Positions 1 through 9,612 are shown, numbered from the stretch's first letter. The stretch is 58,952 bases of DNA from an uncultured Methylobacter sp. (GCA_903832775.1 CAILCX010000069.1:1-58952), one strand, 5' to 3'. Program-made: numbers and translations. The notes: generated by a model not told the origin, from the sequence alone.

Positions 1-54
1 AATAACTAAAAAACCTGCTACCATGTAGCTCATTTTTTAATATAAAAAAGTAGT

Positions 55-100
55 GTGGGCGGGCATGTTTGCCCACCATTCATTTAATGAAAAATGGTGG
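55..100. repeat. two adjacent inverted repeats
   Basis: Two short hairpins overlap here. GTGGGC at 55-60 pairs with GCCCAC at 71-76, and CCACCATT at 73-80 pairs with AATGGTGG at 93-100. They share the CCCAC bases, so the RNA could form only one of them at a time. They lie just upstream of the DUF2333 gene. No T-run follows, so a leader structure or an intergenic repeat is as likely as a terminator. Confidence 0.4.
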
Positions 101-170
101 ACACAAAAGCGTCGTTTAATGCCTCTGCTTTGGGTCACCCTACGAAAAACCACTGCACGGGAAATCGAAA

Positions 171-1196
171 ATGGCGGCAAACGATACACTGAACGAAATC
201 AAATCTAAAGGCATACTCTGGGGCTTTGGCGTTTTTACCCTGGTTGTATTGACCGTATTGATTTTCCTGGGCGCCTGGTGGGGTAGTGAACCTGAGCAGT
301 TTAATGTTCAGGACGAAGCCGTAAAACGCGCCGAAGAAACCCATTCTACCGAAAACATGCCTGTCGGTTATGTTTATGCCAACACCCTGGCGCATATTGC
401 CGAGGTTCTGTTACATAAAAGCGGCGGTTACATTACCAACGATGTTGCGCCTCCCGGCGTATTTCTGGATAACATTTCCAACTGGGAATATGGCGCTTTG
501 GTTATGCTGCGAGATGCAACCTCCGCCTTAAGAAACCATTTTGCCAGAGACCAATCACAATCAGCCGAAGATCCCGACTTGGCAATTGCGGAACCTTATT
601 TCTATTACGAAAACGACTCCTGGGCCTTACCATCAACCGAAGCCGAATATCAAAAAGGAGTTGAGGCTTTGCATAAGTACATGGAGCGTCTGCAAGTCTA
701 TGGAGGTAATATCAAACAAGCTCAGTTTTATTCTCGTGCTGACAACTTGTGGCAATACACCGAAGTTGTTATTAAACGTCTGGGCGGACTATCTACCCGC
801 TTGACCGCAAACAGCGCCAGCAGCAACTATGGCCCCGGTTTGACTGAACTCGAAAGGGAAGCCGCAGATGAAAAAGGTACAACTGTAGCTAAAGTTACCT
901 GGCTGGAAATTGATGACGTTTTTTATGAAGCACGTGGGGCAAGCTGGGCGTTATTACATATTCTTAGGGCAATCAAACATGACTTTGAGGACATTTTATT
1001 GGATAAACGAGCCATGCGTACCGTTGACATAATGATTAAAGCACTGGAAAACGCTCTGACGCCAATTTTAAGCCCGATGATTTTAAACGGTAGCGGCTAT
1101 GGTCTATTTGCCAACTATTCACTGTCAATGGCAAATTATATCGCTCGTGCCAATGCGGCTGCACTTGATTTACGTGACATTATGAACAGAGGATAA
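171..1196 (+). CDS. DUF2333 family inner-membrane protein
   Basis: This 341-residue protein has one N-terminal membrane segment (about residues 17-38) after a short charged cytoplasmic tail, and a long soluble part expected in the periplasm. The overall pattern matches the DUF2333 family, which has no known biochemical function. I see no catalytic motif. The gene ends in TAATG, so its stop overlaps the start of the DUF4389 gene and the two are very probably cotranscribed. The ATG at 171 gives a clean N-terminal anchor. Family assignment is by recognition. Confidence 0.8.
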   Translation: MAANDTLNEIKSKGILWGFGVFTLVVLTVLIFLGAWWGSEPEQFNVQDEAVKRAEETHSTENMPVGYVYANTLAHIAEVLLHKSGGYITNDVAPPGVFLDNISNWEYGALVMLRDATSALRNHFARDQSQSAEDPDLAIAEPYFYYENDSWALPSTEAEYQKGVEALHKYMERLQVYGGNIKQAQFYSRADNLWQYTEVVIKRLGGLSTRLTANSASSNYGPGLTELEREAADEKGTTVAKVTWLEIDDVFYEARGASWALLHILRAIKHDFEDILLDKRAMRTVDIMIKALENALTPILSPMILNGSGYGLFANYSLSMANYIARANAAALDLRDIMNRG

Positions 1197-1516
1197 TGAC
1201 AATGGACGAACAGATCAATTACAACCTGACCCAAATTAGCACTTGGAAAAGAATTTTCTTCATGCTGATTTTTGCTGCTATCGGTGAACTGGTAAAACTT
1301 CTACTTTGGGCGGTTATCATTTTGCAAGTGGCTTCTACGCTAATAACAGGCAAAGCCAATGTTAATATTCTAAATTTCGGGCGTAGCCTTTCTATGTACA
1401 CCTATCATATTTTAATGTTTTTGACATTCAATACCGAAACATTGCCTTTTCCTTTTTCTGACTGGAATATGACAGCGGAACTGCAACTCCCAGTTACCAA
1501 AGACTCGACTGAATAA
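1196..1516 (+). CDS. DUF4389 family membrane protein
   Basis: A 106-residue protein with two hydrophobic segments (about residues 18-47 and 58-80) and the ending typical of DUF4389 proteins, an LTFNTETLPFPF stretch. The ATG at 1196 overlaps the upstream stop; a second in-frame ATG at 1202 is equally plausible. Function is unknown. Overlap with the DUF2333 gene suggests that the two products work together in the inner membrane, which is inference from coupling only. Confidence 0.75.
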   Translation: MTMDEQINYNLTQISTWKRIFFMLIFAAIGELVKLLLWAVIILQVASTLITGKANVNILNFGRSLSMYTYHILMFLTFNTETLPFPFSDWNMTAELQLPVTKDSTE

Positions 1517-1856
1517 TTGCCAGCGACAATACTAAATTGCTCCATGATGCAATTACCATGGAAATCATCTAACTGAGAACCCTATATAATTTAAAGATTT
1601 TATTGGTGGGAGCATCGATTACTATTTATTCATCAAGTAAACATACAAATGCATACTGGTGAAGCCCCTTAATCTAATAATCTCATGATGAAATAGAGAT
1701 ACTTTTCAAAAAAACTCCCAGAGCCACCAAATGGTAGAATTTTTTAGCAAATAGTGAAATATGAGGAACACTTCACAGTTATTTTTTCTGGCTATGCGTA
1801 CGATCATAACTGCTCGATTTATTTAATTTTTCCTCCTTGGCTATAAAACTCTAAAT

Positions 1857-1892
1857 ACCTTCAATGACAAATCGTTATTGAAGGTTTTTTTT
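1857..1892 (+). terminator. intrinsic terminator
   Basis: ACCTTCAAT (1857-1865) pairs with ATTGAAGGT (1877-1885) around an 11-base loop and is followed at once by a run of about eight T. It lies 340 bp after the DUF4389 stop, so it ends either a long 3' tail of that operon or a separate small transcript. Confidence 0.75.
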
Positions 1893-2125
1893 GTCCTGTA
1901 ATTTTTAATCATTAAGAAAATAATTATTGAAATCATTGGCAACAAGAAATTTTTTTGAATGACAATATTTACACACAAGACTCACTACCCACTAATGTGA
2001 TGACGCCTAGCCTTCAGAAAAAACCTCAAACTCCACAGTAACATCATAAGCAATTATTTATTAAAATTAAATTACTCACAACATTAAGAATTCAACAACC
2101 TCCAATATTAATTAGGTACTTAGTG

Positions 2126-2176
2126 GATTACCCAAGACATTATACACAGAGTTATCCACAGCTTTTATGGGTAATC
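2126..2176. promoter_or_regulatory. paired DnaA boxes flanked by an inverted repeat
   Basis: TTATACACA (2140-2148) and TTATCCACA (2152-2160) are both exact matches to the DnaA-box pattern TTWTNCACA. They lie in the same orientation, 12 bp apart. They are enclosed by a perfect 8-bp inverted repeat, GATTACCC (2126-2133) and GGGTAATC (2169-2176). The surroundings are AT-rich. No dnaA, dnaN or gidA is nearby, so a chromosomal oriC is not supported. Confidence 0.5.
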
Positions 2177-2461
2177 TAATTAGGGGCAACTCCGAATTAA
2201 ACCCCATAATTTAATAAACCTTAAGATTCGATAGTGATGCTGAATAGGATATTACCCTTATTAAACAGTATTTTCATGCAAAATAATGGGATAATGTCGA
2301 TGTTAGCGACTACTTTTATATGGAGCACCTTAACTCTCTATCCTGATAGAATTTGTAAAATGACAATTAATTTTTTCAGAATGAGTGTTATGGTATTCAT
2401 TCTTTATTCATAAAAATTCAAGTATTTTTAAAGAGAAATCACTTTACCTGAGGCAATCAAT

Positions 2462-2857
2462 ATGAACAAACTTTCAACTGGCATCATTTTTATAAGTAGC
2501 ATATTAATCTCTGGTTGCTATAGCCAGGGTGGATGGACACCAACTGTCGACTCCTATAATGATCCTAATGCCTATCGAATCAACCAGGATATGGCTGAGT
2601 GCAAAGATTTGGCAACTCATGCATCTGGCGGCACAGCTAAGGAAACTGCCATCGGTGCTGGAGTAGGTGGCTTGATTGGCGCGGCTGGGGGCGCTGCTCT
2701 AGGGGCAATTGCAGGAAGCCCAGGTACCGGCGCAGCGATAGGTGCAGCAGCTGGAGGCATAGGTGGCGGAGCTAAACAAGGTTTTGAATCGGAAGCCCAA
2801 TATAAAAGATCTTATTCAAATTGCATGAGAAATCGTGGCCATCACATTGTTAATTAA
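2462..2857 (+). CDS. glycine-zipper lipoprotein
   Basis: A 131-residue predicted outer-envelope lipoprotein. Residues 1-18 form a signal peptide ending in the lipobox LISG before Cys19. The middle (about residues 62-105) is a run of small residues, mostly Gly and Ala, of the glycine-zipper type seen in SlyB/17-kDa-antigen-like proteins, which can form membrane hairpins. Three further cysteines are present or near (Cys47, Cys121 by my count). It stands alone, with gaps on both sides. Specific role unknown; envelope integrity is a guess from the family. Confidence 0.75.
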   Translation: MNKLSTGIIFISSILISGCYSQGGWTPTVDSYNDPNAYRINQDMAECKDLATHASGGTAKETAIGAGVGGLIGAAGGAALGAIAGSPGTGAAIGAAAGGIGGGAKQGFESEAQYKRSYSNCMRNRGHHIVN

Positions 2858-2980
2858 GCTGATTTTATTAATAGCTCGTTAATCTCTCTGCACAGGGAAG
2901 TGCAGGTGTTTTGAATATCACCTCAATTTTTTGACCACCTCACGGCAGACCTTAATGTGTTTGTTTGGTTTGCATATCTA

Positions 2981-3006
2981 TTGACATTAAAAGTACAGCA
3001 TATAAT
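2981..3006 (+). promoter_or_regulatory. possible sigma-70 promoter for the TauE/SafE gene
   Basis: TTGACA (2981-2986) and TATAAT (3001-3006) are both perfect consensus hexamers. The spacer is only 14 bp, well short of the usual 16-18, so the pair may be weak or coincidental. It lies 170 bp upstream of the gene at 3178. Confidence 0.35.
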
Positions 3007-3177
3007 TCAGAATTGGTAACAACCCTTACTTCCCGCGTTATTCAAAAGTAAATTCCCTCCATCACCCATGAATTTTCTTTTCTCAAAAAATGCTGCTAAA
3101 GCAACAACTGCTAAATATACCGCCGCTCGGCTGTTATAATGCTCAAATTTTTGGCGTATTATCAAAAGGGCTGTTTT

Positions 3178-3987
3178 ATGAATTGGGCATATACTTTTTC
3201 CGGTTTTGCTGTAGGTATGTTGGTTGGCGTAACCGGCGTAGGAGGCGGGTCACTAATGACACCGCTACTGGTGTTTATGTTTGGCTTTAAACCCGCCGTT
3301 GCTGTAGGTACAGACCTTTTGTTTGCGGCTATCACTAAAACAGGTGGCGTCTGGGTCCATCACAATAAACATAGCTCGGTAGACTGGAAAATTGTCGGCT
3401 GGCTGGCGTTGGGTAGCATACCTTTCGCGCTGATAACCTTATTCACGCTTAAATATTTAAGCTCAATCGGCAAAGAAACAACAGGCGCGATTACTTTTAC
3501 CCTGGGCATTGCACTTCTGCTGACCGCCGCTTCCTTGATCGTCCGTAGCCTGTTATTAAGTCGGTCGGCAAAACTTAATCCCATTGATGATGAACATAGC
3601 ACTCCCGAAAACGCCGGACGATTCAAACATTTACAAATACCAGCCACAATTCTGATTGGTGCTGTTCTAGGTGTTTTAGTGACATTATCATCTGTAGGCG
3701 CTGGCGCACTGGGCACTGTCGCCTTGCTGTTTTTGTATCCCAGGATGACCACATTAAAAATTGTAGGCACAGACTTGGCTCATGCCATCCCTCTGACAGC
3801 GGTCGCAGGACTCGGCCACCTAAGTTTAGGTAATGTTGATTTAGTATTACTAAGTAGCCTTCTGGTCGGCTCTCTGCCGGGCATATGGATCGGCAGCCAC
3901 CTCAGCGCGAAGATTCCTGAGCGTTTTTTACGTCCAATCTTAGCCTCGATTCTTTTATTAATCGGATTGAAGTTTGTATTGCAATAA
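3178..3987 (+). CDS. TauE/SafE family membrane transporter
   Basis: A 269-residue polytopic protein with about eight hydrophobic segments in two halves. The N-terminal half carries the family's glycine-rich signature (VGVTGVGGGSLMTPLL) followed by AVGTDLLFAAITK, and the second half repeats a similar LSSVGAGALGTV and VGTDLAHAI. TauE/SafE proteins export small sulfur-containing or organic anions such as sulfite or sulfoacetate; the substrate here cannot be told. An upstream in-frame start at 3139 exists, but the ATG at 3178 follows an AAGGG motif and gives the normal N-terminus. Confidence 0.8.
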   Translation: MNWAYTFSGFAVGMLVGVTGVGGGSLMTPLLVFMFGFKPAVAVGTDLLFAAITKTGGVWVHHNKHSSVDWKIVGWLALGSIPFALITLFTLKYLSSIGKETTGAITFTLGIALLLTAASLIVRSLLLSRSAKLNPIDDEHSTPENAGRFKHLQIPATILIGAVLGVLVTLSSVGAGALGTVALLFLYPRMTTLKIVGTDLAHAIPLTAVAGLGHLSLGNVDLVLLSSLLVGSLPGIWIGSHLSAKIPERFLRPILASILLLIGLKFVLQ

Positions 3988-4066
3988 AACCAAAATAAGT
4001 CGGCTTTGCTCAGTCCATGTAATTACATTACTTACCGCTCATAGCTAGCAAAACAATTTATTACAC

Positions 4067-4744
4067 TTAAACCCGTTCGCCAAACAACGCCGTACCGATT
4101 CTAACTATAGTTGATCCTTCTGTAATCGCTGCCTTTAGATCACCACTCATACCAAATGAATAAGTATCTAGCTCATGCTTTTTTAGTTTCGTAACGGCTT
4201 CATACAAAACTTTATAAGATAGGCGTTGTTGCTCAAACTCCTGATGCGGAGCAGGAATGGCCATTACGCCACGTAGTTTCAAGTTTGGCAGCATAGCGAT
4301 CTGCTCATAAAGCAATGGCAATTCAGCCAAAGAGATGCCAGACTTACTGGGTTCATCGCTGACATTAATTTGCAGACAAATATTTAACGGTGGCAAATAA
4401 AGCGGTCGCTGATCACTCAGTCGTTGGGCTATCTTAAAACTGTCTACGCTGTGTACCCAATCAAAATGAGCCGCCAAGGCTTTCGTTTTATTGGATTGAA
4501 TGGGGCCGATAAAATGCCAGGTAATCGCATACACACCTAGTTCCTGTTGTTTTTTTAAAGCTTCCTGCAAATAGTTTTCGCCAAAATGGCGCTGACCGGC
4601 CTGATAGGCTGCCGCTATATCTTCTGCAGGCTTGGTTTTACTAACAGCCAGTAAAATCACCTCGCCCGGCTGACGGTTGCCAGCCAACTCAGCTTCCCTG
4701 ATTTGCTTATGTATATTTTTTAGTCTTTGAGCTATGGTGGTCAT
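4067..4744 (-). CDS. yggS: YggS family PLP homeostasis protein
   Basis: A 225-residue single-domain PLP-binding protein of the alanine-racemase-like TIM-barrel fold. The PLP-binding Lys36 lies in AVSKTKP. Other family signatures follow: FGENYLQE, HFIGPIQSNK, and near the C-terminus SFGMSGDLKAAI plus GSTIVRIGTALFG for the phosphate site. The family has no racemase activity; it buffers pyridoxal phosphate and affects amino-acid balance. In Pseudomonas it sits between pilT and proC. Here it is divergent from pilT, which starts 166 bp away, and proC is 16 kb off. Confidence 0.93.
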   Translation of the reverse strand: MTTIAQRLKNIHKQIREAELAGNRQPGEVILLAVSKTKPAEDIAAAYQAGQRHFGENYLQEALKKQQELGVYAITWHFIGPIQSNKTKALAAHFDWVHSVDSFKIAQRLSDQRPLYLPPLNICLQINVSDEPSKSGISLAELPLLYEQIAMLPNLKLRGVMAIPAPHQEFEQQRLSYKVLYEAVTKLKKHELDTYSFGMSGDLKAAITEGSTIVRIGTALFGERV

Positions 4745-4910
4745 GAGGCGGTTTCGAGTAATTTTAATACCAAGGAAAATTGCTATGAATGAACTTTAAA
4801 TCGCATCGTCGGCATCGCTATTACCACTGATGCCTTAATACACACATTCAAAACACGAAAGATAAACTATGATATAACAATAATTTTATTTTTGTCTTCA
4901 AGAGGATGTT

Positions 4911-5948
4911 ATGGATATTGCCGAATTACTGGCCTTTTCAGCTAAAAACAAAGCGTCGGATTTACATTTGTCAGCCGGACTTCCCCCTATGATCCGAGTA
5001 GACGGCGATATTCGGCGCATTAATATCCCTGCCCTCGATCATAAAGAAGTGCATGCACTGATTTATGACATTATGAATGACAAGCAACGCCGAGACTATG
5101 AAGAGTTTTTGGAAACCGATTTTTCCTTTGATCTGCCCGGTGTTGCCCGCTTTCGTGTTAACGCTTTTAATCAGGAACGAGGCGCCGCTGCCGTATTCAG
5201 AACCATTCCTTCTGTCATTTTAAGTTTGGAGGATTTAAAAGCACCCAAATTTTTTGAAGAATTATGCCAAAAGCCGCGCGGACTGGTCTTGGTAACCGGG
5301 CCGACTGGTTCCGGCAAGTCAACTACATTAGCCGCGATGATCAACCATATTAACTGCAATGATTACGCGCATATTTTAACCGTTGAAGATCCCATCGAAT
5401 TTGTTCATGAAAGCCAAAAGTGTTTAATTAACCAGCGCGAAGTTCATCGGGACACCCACGGCTTTAACGAGGCATTGCGCTCTGCCTTACGGGAAGATCC
5501 CGACATTATTCTGGTTGGAGAAATGCGGGACCTTGAAACAATCAGGCTGGCAATGACCGCAGCTGAAACTGGCCACCTTGTTTTTGGAACTTTGCATACC
5601 ACGTCTGCCGCCAAAACCATCGATCGTATTATCGACGTATTTCCTGCCGCAGAAAAAGACATGATTCGCGCCATGCTTTCCGAATCGTTACAGGCGGTCA
5701 TTTCTCAAACCTTGCTAAAGAAAAATGGCGGCGGACGAATTGCCGCACATGAAATCATGGTCGGTACATCGGCAATACGAAACCTGATTCGTGAAGCCAA
5801 GGTTGCGCAAATGTACTCTGCAATCCAGACCGGTCGTAAAGATGGCATGCAAACCTTGGATCAAAACATGAAAGAACTGGTTGATAAAGGACTTATCAAT
5901 GCAAAAATGGCCATGGAAAAAGCCGTCAATAAAGATATGTTCCGGTAG
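4911..5948 (+). CDS. pilT: type IV pilus retraction ATPase PilT
   Basis: A 345-residue secretion-superfamily ATPase, the usual PilT length, that depolymerises type IV pili from the inner face of the membrane and drives twitching. The N-terminal PAS-like domain is followed by Walker A GPTGSGKST (about residues 130-138), an Asp box, Walker B IILVGEMRD, and the His box TGHLVFGTLHT. The PilT-typical AIRNLIREAK motif lies near the C-terminus. The start has a good AAGAGGA ribosome site. pilU follows after 7 bp, so the two are one operon. Confidence 0.97.
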   Translation: MDIAELLAFSAKNKASDLHLSAGLPPMIRVDGDIRRINIPALDHKEVHALIYDIMNDKQRRDYEEFLETDFSFDLPGVARFRVNAFNQERGAAAVFRTIPSVILSLEDLKAPKFFEELCQKPRGLVLVTGPTGSGKSTTLAAMINHINCNDYAHILTVEDPIEFVHESQKCLINQREVHRDTHGFNEALRSALREDPDIILVGEMRDLETIRLAMTAAETGHLVFGTLHTTSAAKTIDRIIDVFPAAEKDMIRAMLSESLQAVISQTLLKKNGGGRIAAHEIMVGTSAIRNLIREAKVAQMYSAIQTGRKDGMQTLDQNMKELVDKGLINAKMAMEKAVNKDMFR

Positions 5949-5955
5949 GAAAATC

Positions 5956-7071
5956 ATGGATTTTAATGCTCTACTTCAACTAATGGTGCAGAAAAAAGCA
6001 TCAGATTTATTTATAACTGCAGGCCGGGCGCCAACAATAAAAGTCGATGGTAAACTGCTTGAAGTTTCCAAGACACTGCTGACCCCTGAACAGTCCTTAA
6101 TGCTGGTACAAAGCTTGATGAACCAGCGTCAACGGGATGAATTTGAAAACACCAAAGAATGCCAGTATGCCATCGGCGTCAATAATCTGGGCCGTTTTCG
6201 GATCAGCGCATTTACCCAACGTGACGCGGCCGGCATGGTGCTCAGGCGCATTGAAAATGACATACCAGATGCCGAATCATTAAATTTACCACCTATATTA
6301 AAAGATCTAATCATGGCAAAACGCGGTTTGGTGCTGTTTGTCGGTGCGACTGGCACCGGTAAGTCAACATCATTAGCGGCCCTTATCAAATATCGGAATC
6401 AAAACAGTAGCGGACATATCATCACTATTGAGGATCCTATAGAATTTCAACATCCGCATCTGGGTTGCATTGTCACTCAACGAGAAGTGGGGATTGATAC
6501 CGAATCTTATGAGGTGGCGTTGAAGAACACCCTGCGCCAAGCGCCCGATGTGATATTGATTGGTGAAATCAGGTCTCGAGAAACCATGCAAAATGCGATC
6601 ACTTTTGCTGAAACCGGACATTTATGCCTGTCTACACTGCATGCCAACAATGCCAATCAAGCCATAGACCGTATTATGCATTTCTTCCCGGATGAAATGC
6701 ATGGCCAGTTATTTATGGATTTATCGCTTAATTTACGGGGCATAGTTGCCCAGCAATTGATCAAACGAACAGACGGCCAAGGGCGTTATCCCGCAATTGA
6801 AATATTGATTAATACGCCTTTAGCCAAAGATTACATCCGTAAAGGCGAGATTAGCAAGCTTAAAGAATTAATGAAAGATTCGCGTGAACACGGCATGCAG
6901 ACCTTCGACCAGTCACTCTATGATTTATATATGACCGGAAAAATAAGTTATGAAGATGCGCTTAACTCCGCTGATTCCCGTAATGAAGTCCGCTTGATGA
7001 TCAAACTGGGCTCCGAAACAGCCGGGAGTTTTGGCGATGATGACATGACACTATCAGATACGGATAATTAA
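5956..7071 (+). CDS. pilU: PilT-like accessory ATPase PilU
   Basis: A 371-residue PilT paralogue, longer at the C-terminus, as PilU is. It carries Walker [10 protein letters not shown], Walker B ILIGEIRS and the His box [11 protein letters not shown]. PilU acts with PilT to retract pili against load. The open frame extends upstream to 5881, but the ATG at 5956 follows an AGGA site, comes 7 bp after pilT and gives the normal MDFNALLQ start. The acidic tail ([12 protein letters not shown]) is typical. Confidence 0.95.
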   Translation: MDFNALLQLMVQKKASDLFITAGRAPTIKVDGKLLEVSKTLLTPEQSLMLVQSLMNQRQRDEFENTKECQYAIGVNNLGRFRISAFTQRDAAGMVLRRIENDIPDAESLNLPPILKDLIMAKRGLVLFVGATGTGKSTSLAALIKYRNQNSSGHIITIEDPIEFQHPHLGCIVTQREVGIDTESYEVALKNTLRQAPDVILIGEIRSRETMQNAITFAETGHLCLSTLHANNANQAIDRIMHFFPDEMHGQLFMDLSLNLRGIVAQQLIKRTDGQGRYPAIEILINTPLAKDYIRKGEISKLKELMKDSREHGMQTFDQSLYDLYMTGKISYEDALNSADSRNEVRLMIKLGSETAGSFGDDDMTLSDTDN

Positions 7072-7117
7072 CTTAATAACTGGTAAAATTATTTTATTTA
7101 AATTCAAGCGAGAACTT

Positions 7118-8011
7118 ATGACCGCTCCAGAAGCATTATACGAATCAACACTGCCGTCTTTAAAACTTCGCGCTCGCGGAAAAGTTCGGGATATTTATGA
7201 TATTGATGACCAACACATGCTGATCGTGAGCACTGACCGACTGTCTGCCTTTGATGTGATTTTACCGGATCCTATTCCAGGCAAAGGCCGGGTTTTAACC
7301 AGTGTGTCCAATTTCTGGTTTGAAAAAATGAAGCATGTTATGCCGAATCATCTGACTGATATTCCATTGGAACAAGTCGTTCCCGATAATTCAGATCGGG
7401 CACAGATTGAAGGTAGGGCTATCGTTGTTAAATTATTAAAGCCATTGCCGGTTGAAGCCATTGTGCGCGGTTATCTGATCGGCTCCGGCTGGAAAGATTA
7501 CCAAAAAACCGGCGCTATCTGCGGCATTCAATTACCCGAGGGCTTATTACAAGCCCAACAATTACCGGAAGCGATTTATACGCCATCCACAAAAGCAGCA
7601 GTCGATCAGCATGATGAAAATGTCACGTTTGAAGCAACTGTTAACTTGATAGGCAGGGACCTAGCCGAAAAAGTGCGCGACGCCAGCTTAACGCTATATC
7701 GCGAAGCCGCAGCCTTCGCCAAAGAGCGTGGCATTATTATTGCCGATACCAAATTCGAGTTTGGCGTCGATGATGACGGTGTTTTATATTTGATTGATGA
7801 AGCCTTAACGCCTGATTCATCAAGATTCTGGCCTGCGGATCAATATCAGGTCGGAATCAGCCCGCCTAGCTTTGACAAACAGTATATCCGCGATTATCTG
7901 GAAACCTTGGACTGGAATAAAACTGCACCCGGCCCACATTTACCCTCTGAAGTAGCTGCGTATTGCGCGGAGAAATACCGCGAAGCTGAAATCAGGTTAA
8001 CGCAGGGTTGA
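7118..8011 (+). CDS. purC: SAICAR synthase (PurC)
   Basis: Phosphoribosylaminoimidazole-succinocarboxamide synthase, 297 residues, which joins aspartate to CAIR in purine synthesis using ATP. Motifs are the N-terminal GKVRDIYDI loop, [10 protein letters not shown], and the second-half signatures [25 protein letters not shown] and [13 protein letters not shown]. The length fits the long, single-chain form found in many proteobacteria and yeast rather than the 237-residue E. coli form. It starts 46 bp after pilU and ends in a hairpin shared with the convergent AMMECR1 gene. Confidence 0.95.
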   Translation: MTAPEALYESTLPSLKLRARGKVRDIYDIDDQHMLIVSTDRLSAFDVILPDPIPGKGRVLTSVSNFWFEKMKHVMPNHLTDIPLEQVVPDNSDRAQIEGRAIVVKLLKPLPVEAIVRGYLIGSGWKDYQKTGAICGIQLPEGLLQAQQLPEAIYTPSTKAAVDQHDENVTFEATVNLIGRDLAEKVRDASLTLYREAAAFAKERGIIIADTKFEFGVDDDGVLYLIDEALTPDSSRFWPADQYQVGISPPSFDKQYIRDYLETLDWNKTAPGPHLPSEVAAYCAEKYREAEIRLTQG

Positions 8012-8025
8012 TGCTCATATCTGCA

Positions 8026-8063
8026 GGGGCGATTCATTTACCTTCGGTGGATAAATTCGCCCC
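8026..8063. terminator. hairpin between convergent genes
   Basis: GGGGCGA (8026-8032) pairs with TCGCCCC (8057-8063). Most of the interior also pairs (ATTTA with TAAAT) around a TTCG loop. It sits between purC and the opposing AMMECR1 gene. There is no T-run on either strand, so it may act as a two-way stop or an RNA 3' end stabiliser. Confidence 0.5.
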
Positions 8064-8078
8064 CCACAGAGCCGTGAA

Positions 8079-8645
8079 TTAACTTATGTATTCTGCCTGA
8101 TAACGGGAGACCCTGATGCGTTCAGACCAATAGTCCGAGGGCAATCCTGCTTTTTGTTTTAAATGCCGTAAAAATTGCTTAGGCTCTGGTAGTGCCCCCC
8201 AAACTGAAGGCAAAAATGTTCCACGTCGATTACCTTCCTCCAAAATCAACCCGTCTATGCCCGGTTGTAACTGGGCGATTAAATCCTGCTCCGAACTAAA
8301 TGACATCGACTCAGCCGGTGTGAGCAGCGACAGATAAATTTCAAGCTCATCGAATTCATCAACTTGCAACGGTGGGAAGCGAGGATCTTTAAAAGCGGCC
8401 GAAAAGGCATTTTCGGCAATATCTTCAGCCAGCGGTCTGACCGCTTCCAACATACCAATACAACCGCGTAACTGCTGATTTAACTGCAAAGTAACAAAAG
8501 TGGCTCGTTGCTCAGTTAGCTCTTCCGGATAATCAGCCAGATTGATTGTTAGTGGTCGACCGGTTTGTAAGCCATGTTGTATGGAGTTTTTGGCTAATGC
8601 CAATAGCTGTTGCTGATTGGCTTTATTCAATGACATAAGCACCAT
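8079..8645 (-). CDS. amrA: AmmeMemoRadiSam system protein A (AMMECR1 domain)
   Basis: A 188-residue AMMECR1-domain protein. The family signature appears as LRGCIGMLEAVRPLAEDI, followed by the AAFKDPRFPPL stretch and a C-terminal LPSVWG motif. Its biochemical role is not established. It overlaps the 3' end of the MEMO-domain gene by 23 bp, and the radical SAM partner is divergent upstream, which is the standard AmmeMemoRadiSam trio. In-frame ATGs at 8645 and 8636 are both possible starts. Confidence 0.88.
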   Translation of the reverse strand: MVLMSLNKANQQQLLALAKNSIQHGLQTGRPLTINLADYPEELTEQRATFVTLQLNQQLRGCIGMLEAVRPLAEDIAENAFSAAFKDPRFPPLQVDEFDELEIYLSLLTPAESMSFSSEQDLIAQLQPGIDGLILEEGNRRGTFLPSVWGALPEPKQFLRHLKQKAGLPSDYWSERIRVSRYQAEYIS

Positions 8646-9402
8646 AACCTACTACGCTGGATTTATCTCCTACCGTGTCGCCAGAATTGCGCAAATCAAT
8701 CATATTGATCGAAAGTGATTTTTTCCGCGCGAGTTTTAACAATCCGCTAACAGGAATCATCCCGCAGGCAAATTCTGAAGCAAGCTGCTCATAATTCAAC
8801 TCCTCTATAAGTTTAGTTGTCGCCTGATCCATCAGTTTGGAAGTCGCATAATCGTGATAATGACTTAAGTCAGAACTAATAACTATCAGTGTTTCTTCAC
8901 CTCCCCACAGAGCTTCAAGAACCTGACTGACTTGAACAGGCAAAGCATCACCAACAACAACAGGCACGATTTTGAAGTCATTCAGTACCTCTTGTAAAAA
9001 TGGCAAATGCACTTCCAGACTGTGTTCATAGGTGTGTGCCTGCTCAAGATATTCAACAAAAGGCAATTGTGCGATAGCCTCTACCGCTTGCAGATCAACC
9101 GGGACATTACCCAGCGGCGTGGTGAATGTTTCCGCCCGACTCACCGCAAGTCCCCTAAAGGCAAAACGATGAGACGGCCCCAAAAGCACAACTCGGGTTA
9201 TCAGGTTTCTGGCATTTATTAGGCGGGCATAAGCGCTTGCTGCAATCGGGCCGGAATATATATAGCCAGCATGAGGCACAATAATGGCTTTGGGCGGTTT
9301 CGCATTGGTTGCGGCTTCTCTCAAAAACTGGCCAAGCATCATATGAAGTTGCTTTGGACTTTCAGGATAAAATGTACCTGCTACGGCGGGTTGTCTAATC
9401 AT
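8623..9402 (-). CDS. amrB: AmmeMemoRadiSam system protein B (MEMO family)
   Basis: A 259-residue MEMO-family protein, related in fold to class III extradiol ring-cleaving dioxygenases. The N-terminal VPHAGYIYSGPIAASAY carries the conserved His, and YEHSLEVHLPFLQ and VISSDLSHYH supply the other usual metal-site histidines. Together with AMMECR1 and the radical SAM enzyme it forms a three-part set of unknown reaction. It is upstream of and overlapping with the AMMECR1 gene. Confidence 0.9.
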   Translation of the reverse strand: MIRQPAVAGTFYPESPKQLHMMLGQFLREAATNAKPPKAIIVPHAGYIYSGPIAASAYARLINARNLITRVVLLGPSHRFAFRGLAVSRAETFTTPLGNVPVDLQAVEAIAQLPFVEYLEQAHTYEHSLEVHLPFLQEVLNDFKIVPVVVGDALPVQVSQVLEALWGGEETLIVISSDLSHYHDYATSKLMDQATTKLIEELNYEQLASEFACGMIPVSGLLKLARKKSLSINMIDLRNSGDTVGDKSSVVGYGAYVIE

Positions 9403-9612
9403 AATTTTATCTTGTTTGTTTTACCGTGAGAATCATTAATCCGGATGGTTAGTTAGAAAACATTTTAAATAATCTCGATAGTAGAGCCAGGTTCAATTTT
9501 TATCCATACGTATCAATACGTAAGACCACAAAAAACATTTATTTTCTTACTCTTATAAGTCATGCTAGAAAAGATTAAGTTAAATGATTTATATCATAAC
9601 AGGAGAATAATC

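Larger units (their letters stand above)
1517..2461. other. 945-bp gene-free AT-rich intergenic region
   Basis: No convincing coding frame on either strand. It holds a strong intrinsic terminator at 1857-1892, a -10-like TATAAT at 1585-1590, and two DnaA-box sequences at 2140-2160 inside an inverted repeat (2126-2176). The rest is AT-rich with no repeat I can name. A small RNA between about 1597 and 1892 is possible but unproven. Confidence 0.6.

Noticed and set aside
2126-2176. Chromosomal origin oriC
   Set aside because: Only two boxes, and no dnaA, dnaN, gidA or rpmH nearby. Kept as a DnaA-box finding only.
3139-3177. Upstream start of the TauE/SafE gene
   Set aside because: Adds a 13-residue stretch without a ribosome site; the ATG at 3178 is better placed.
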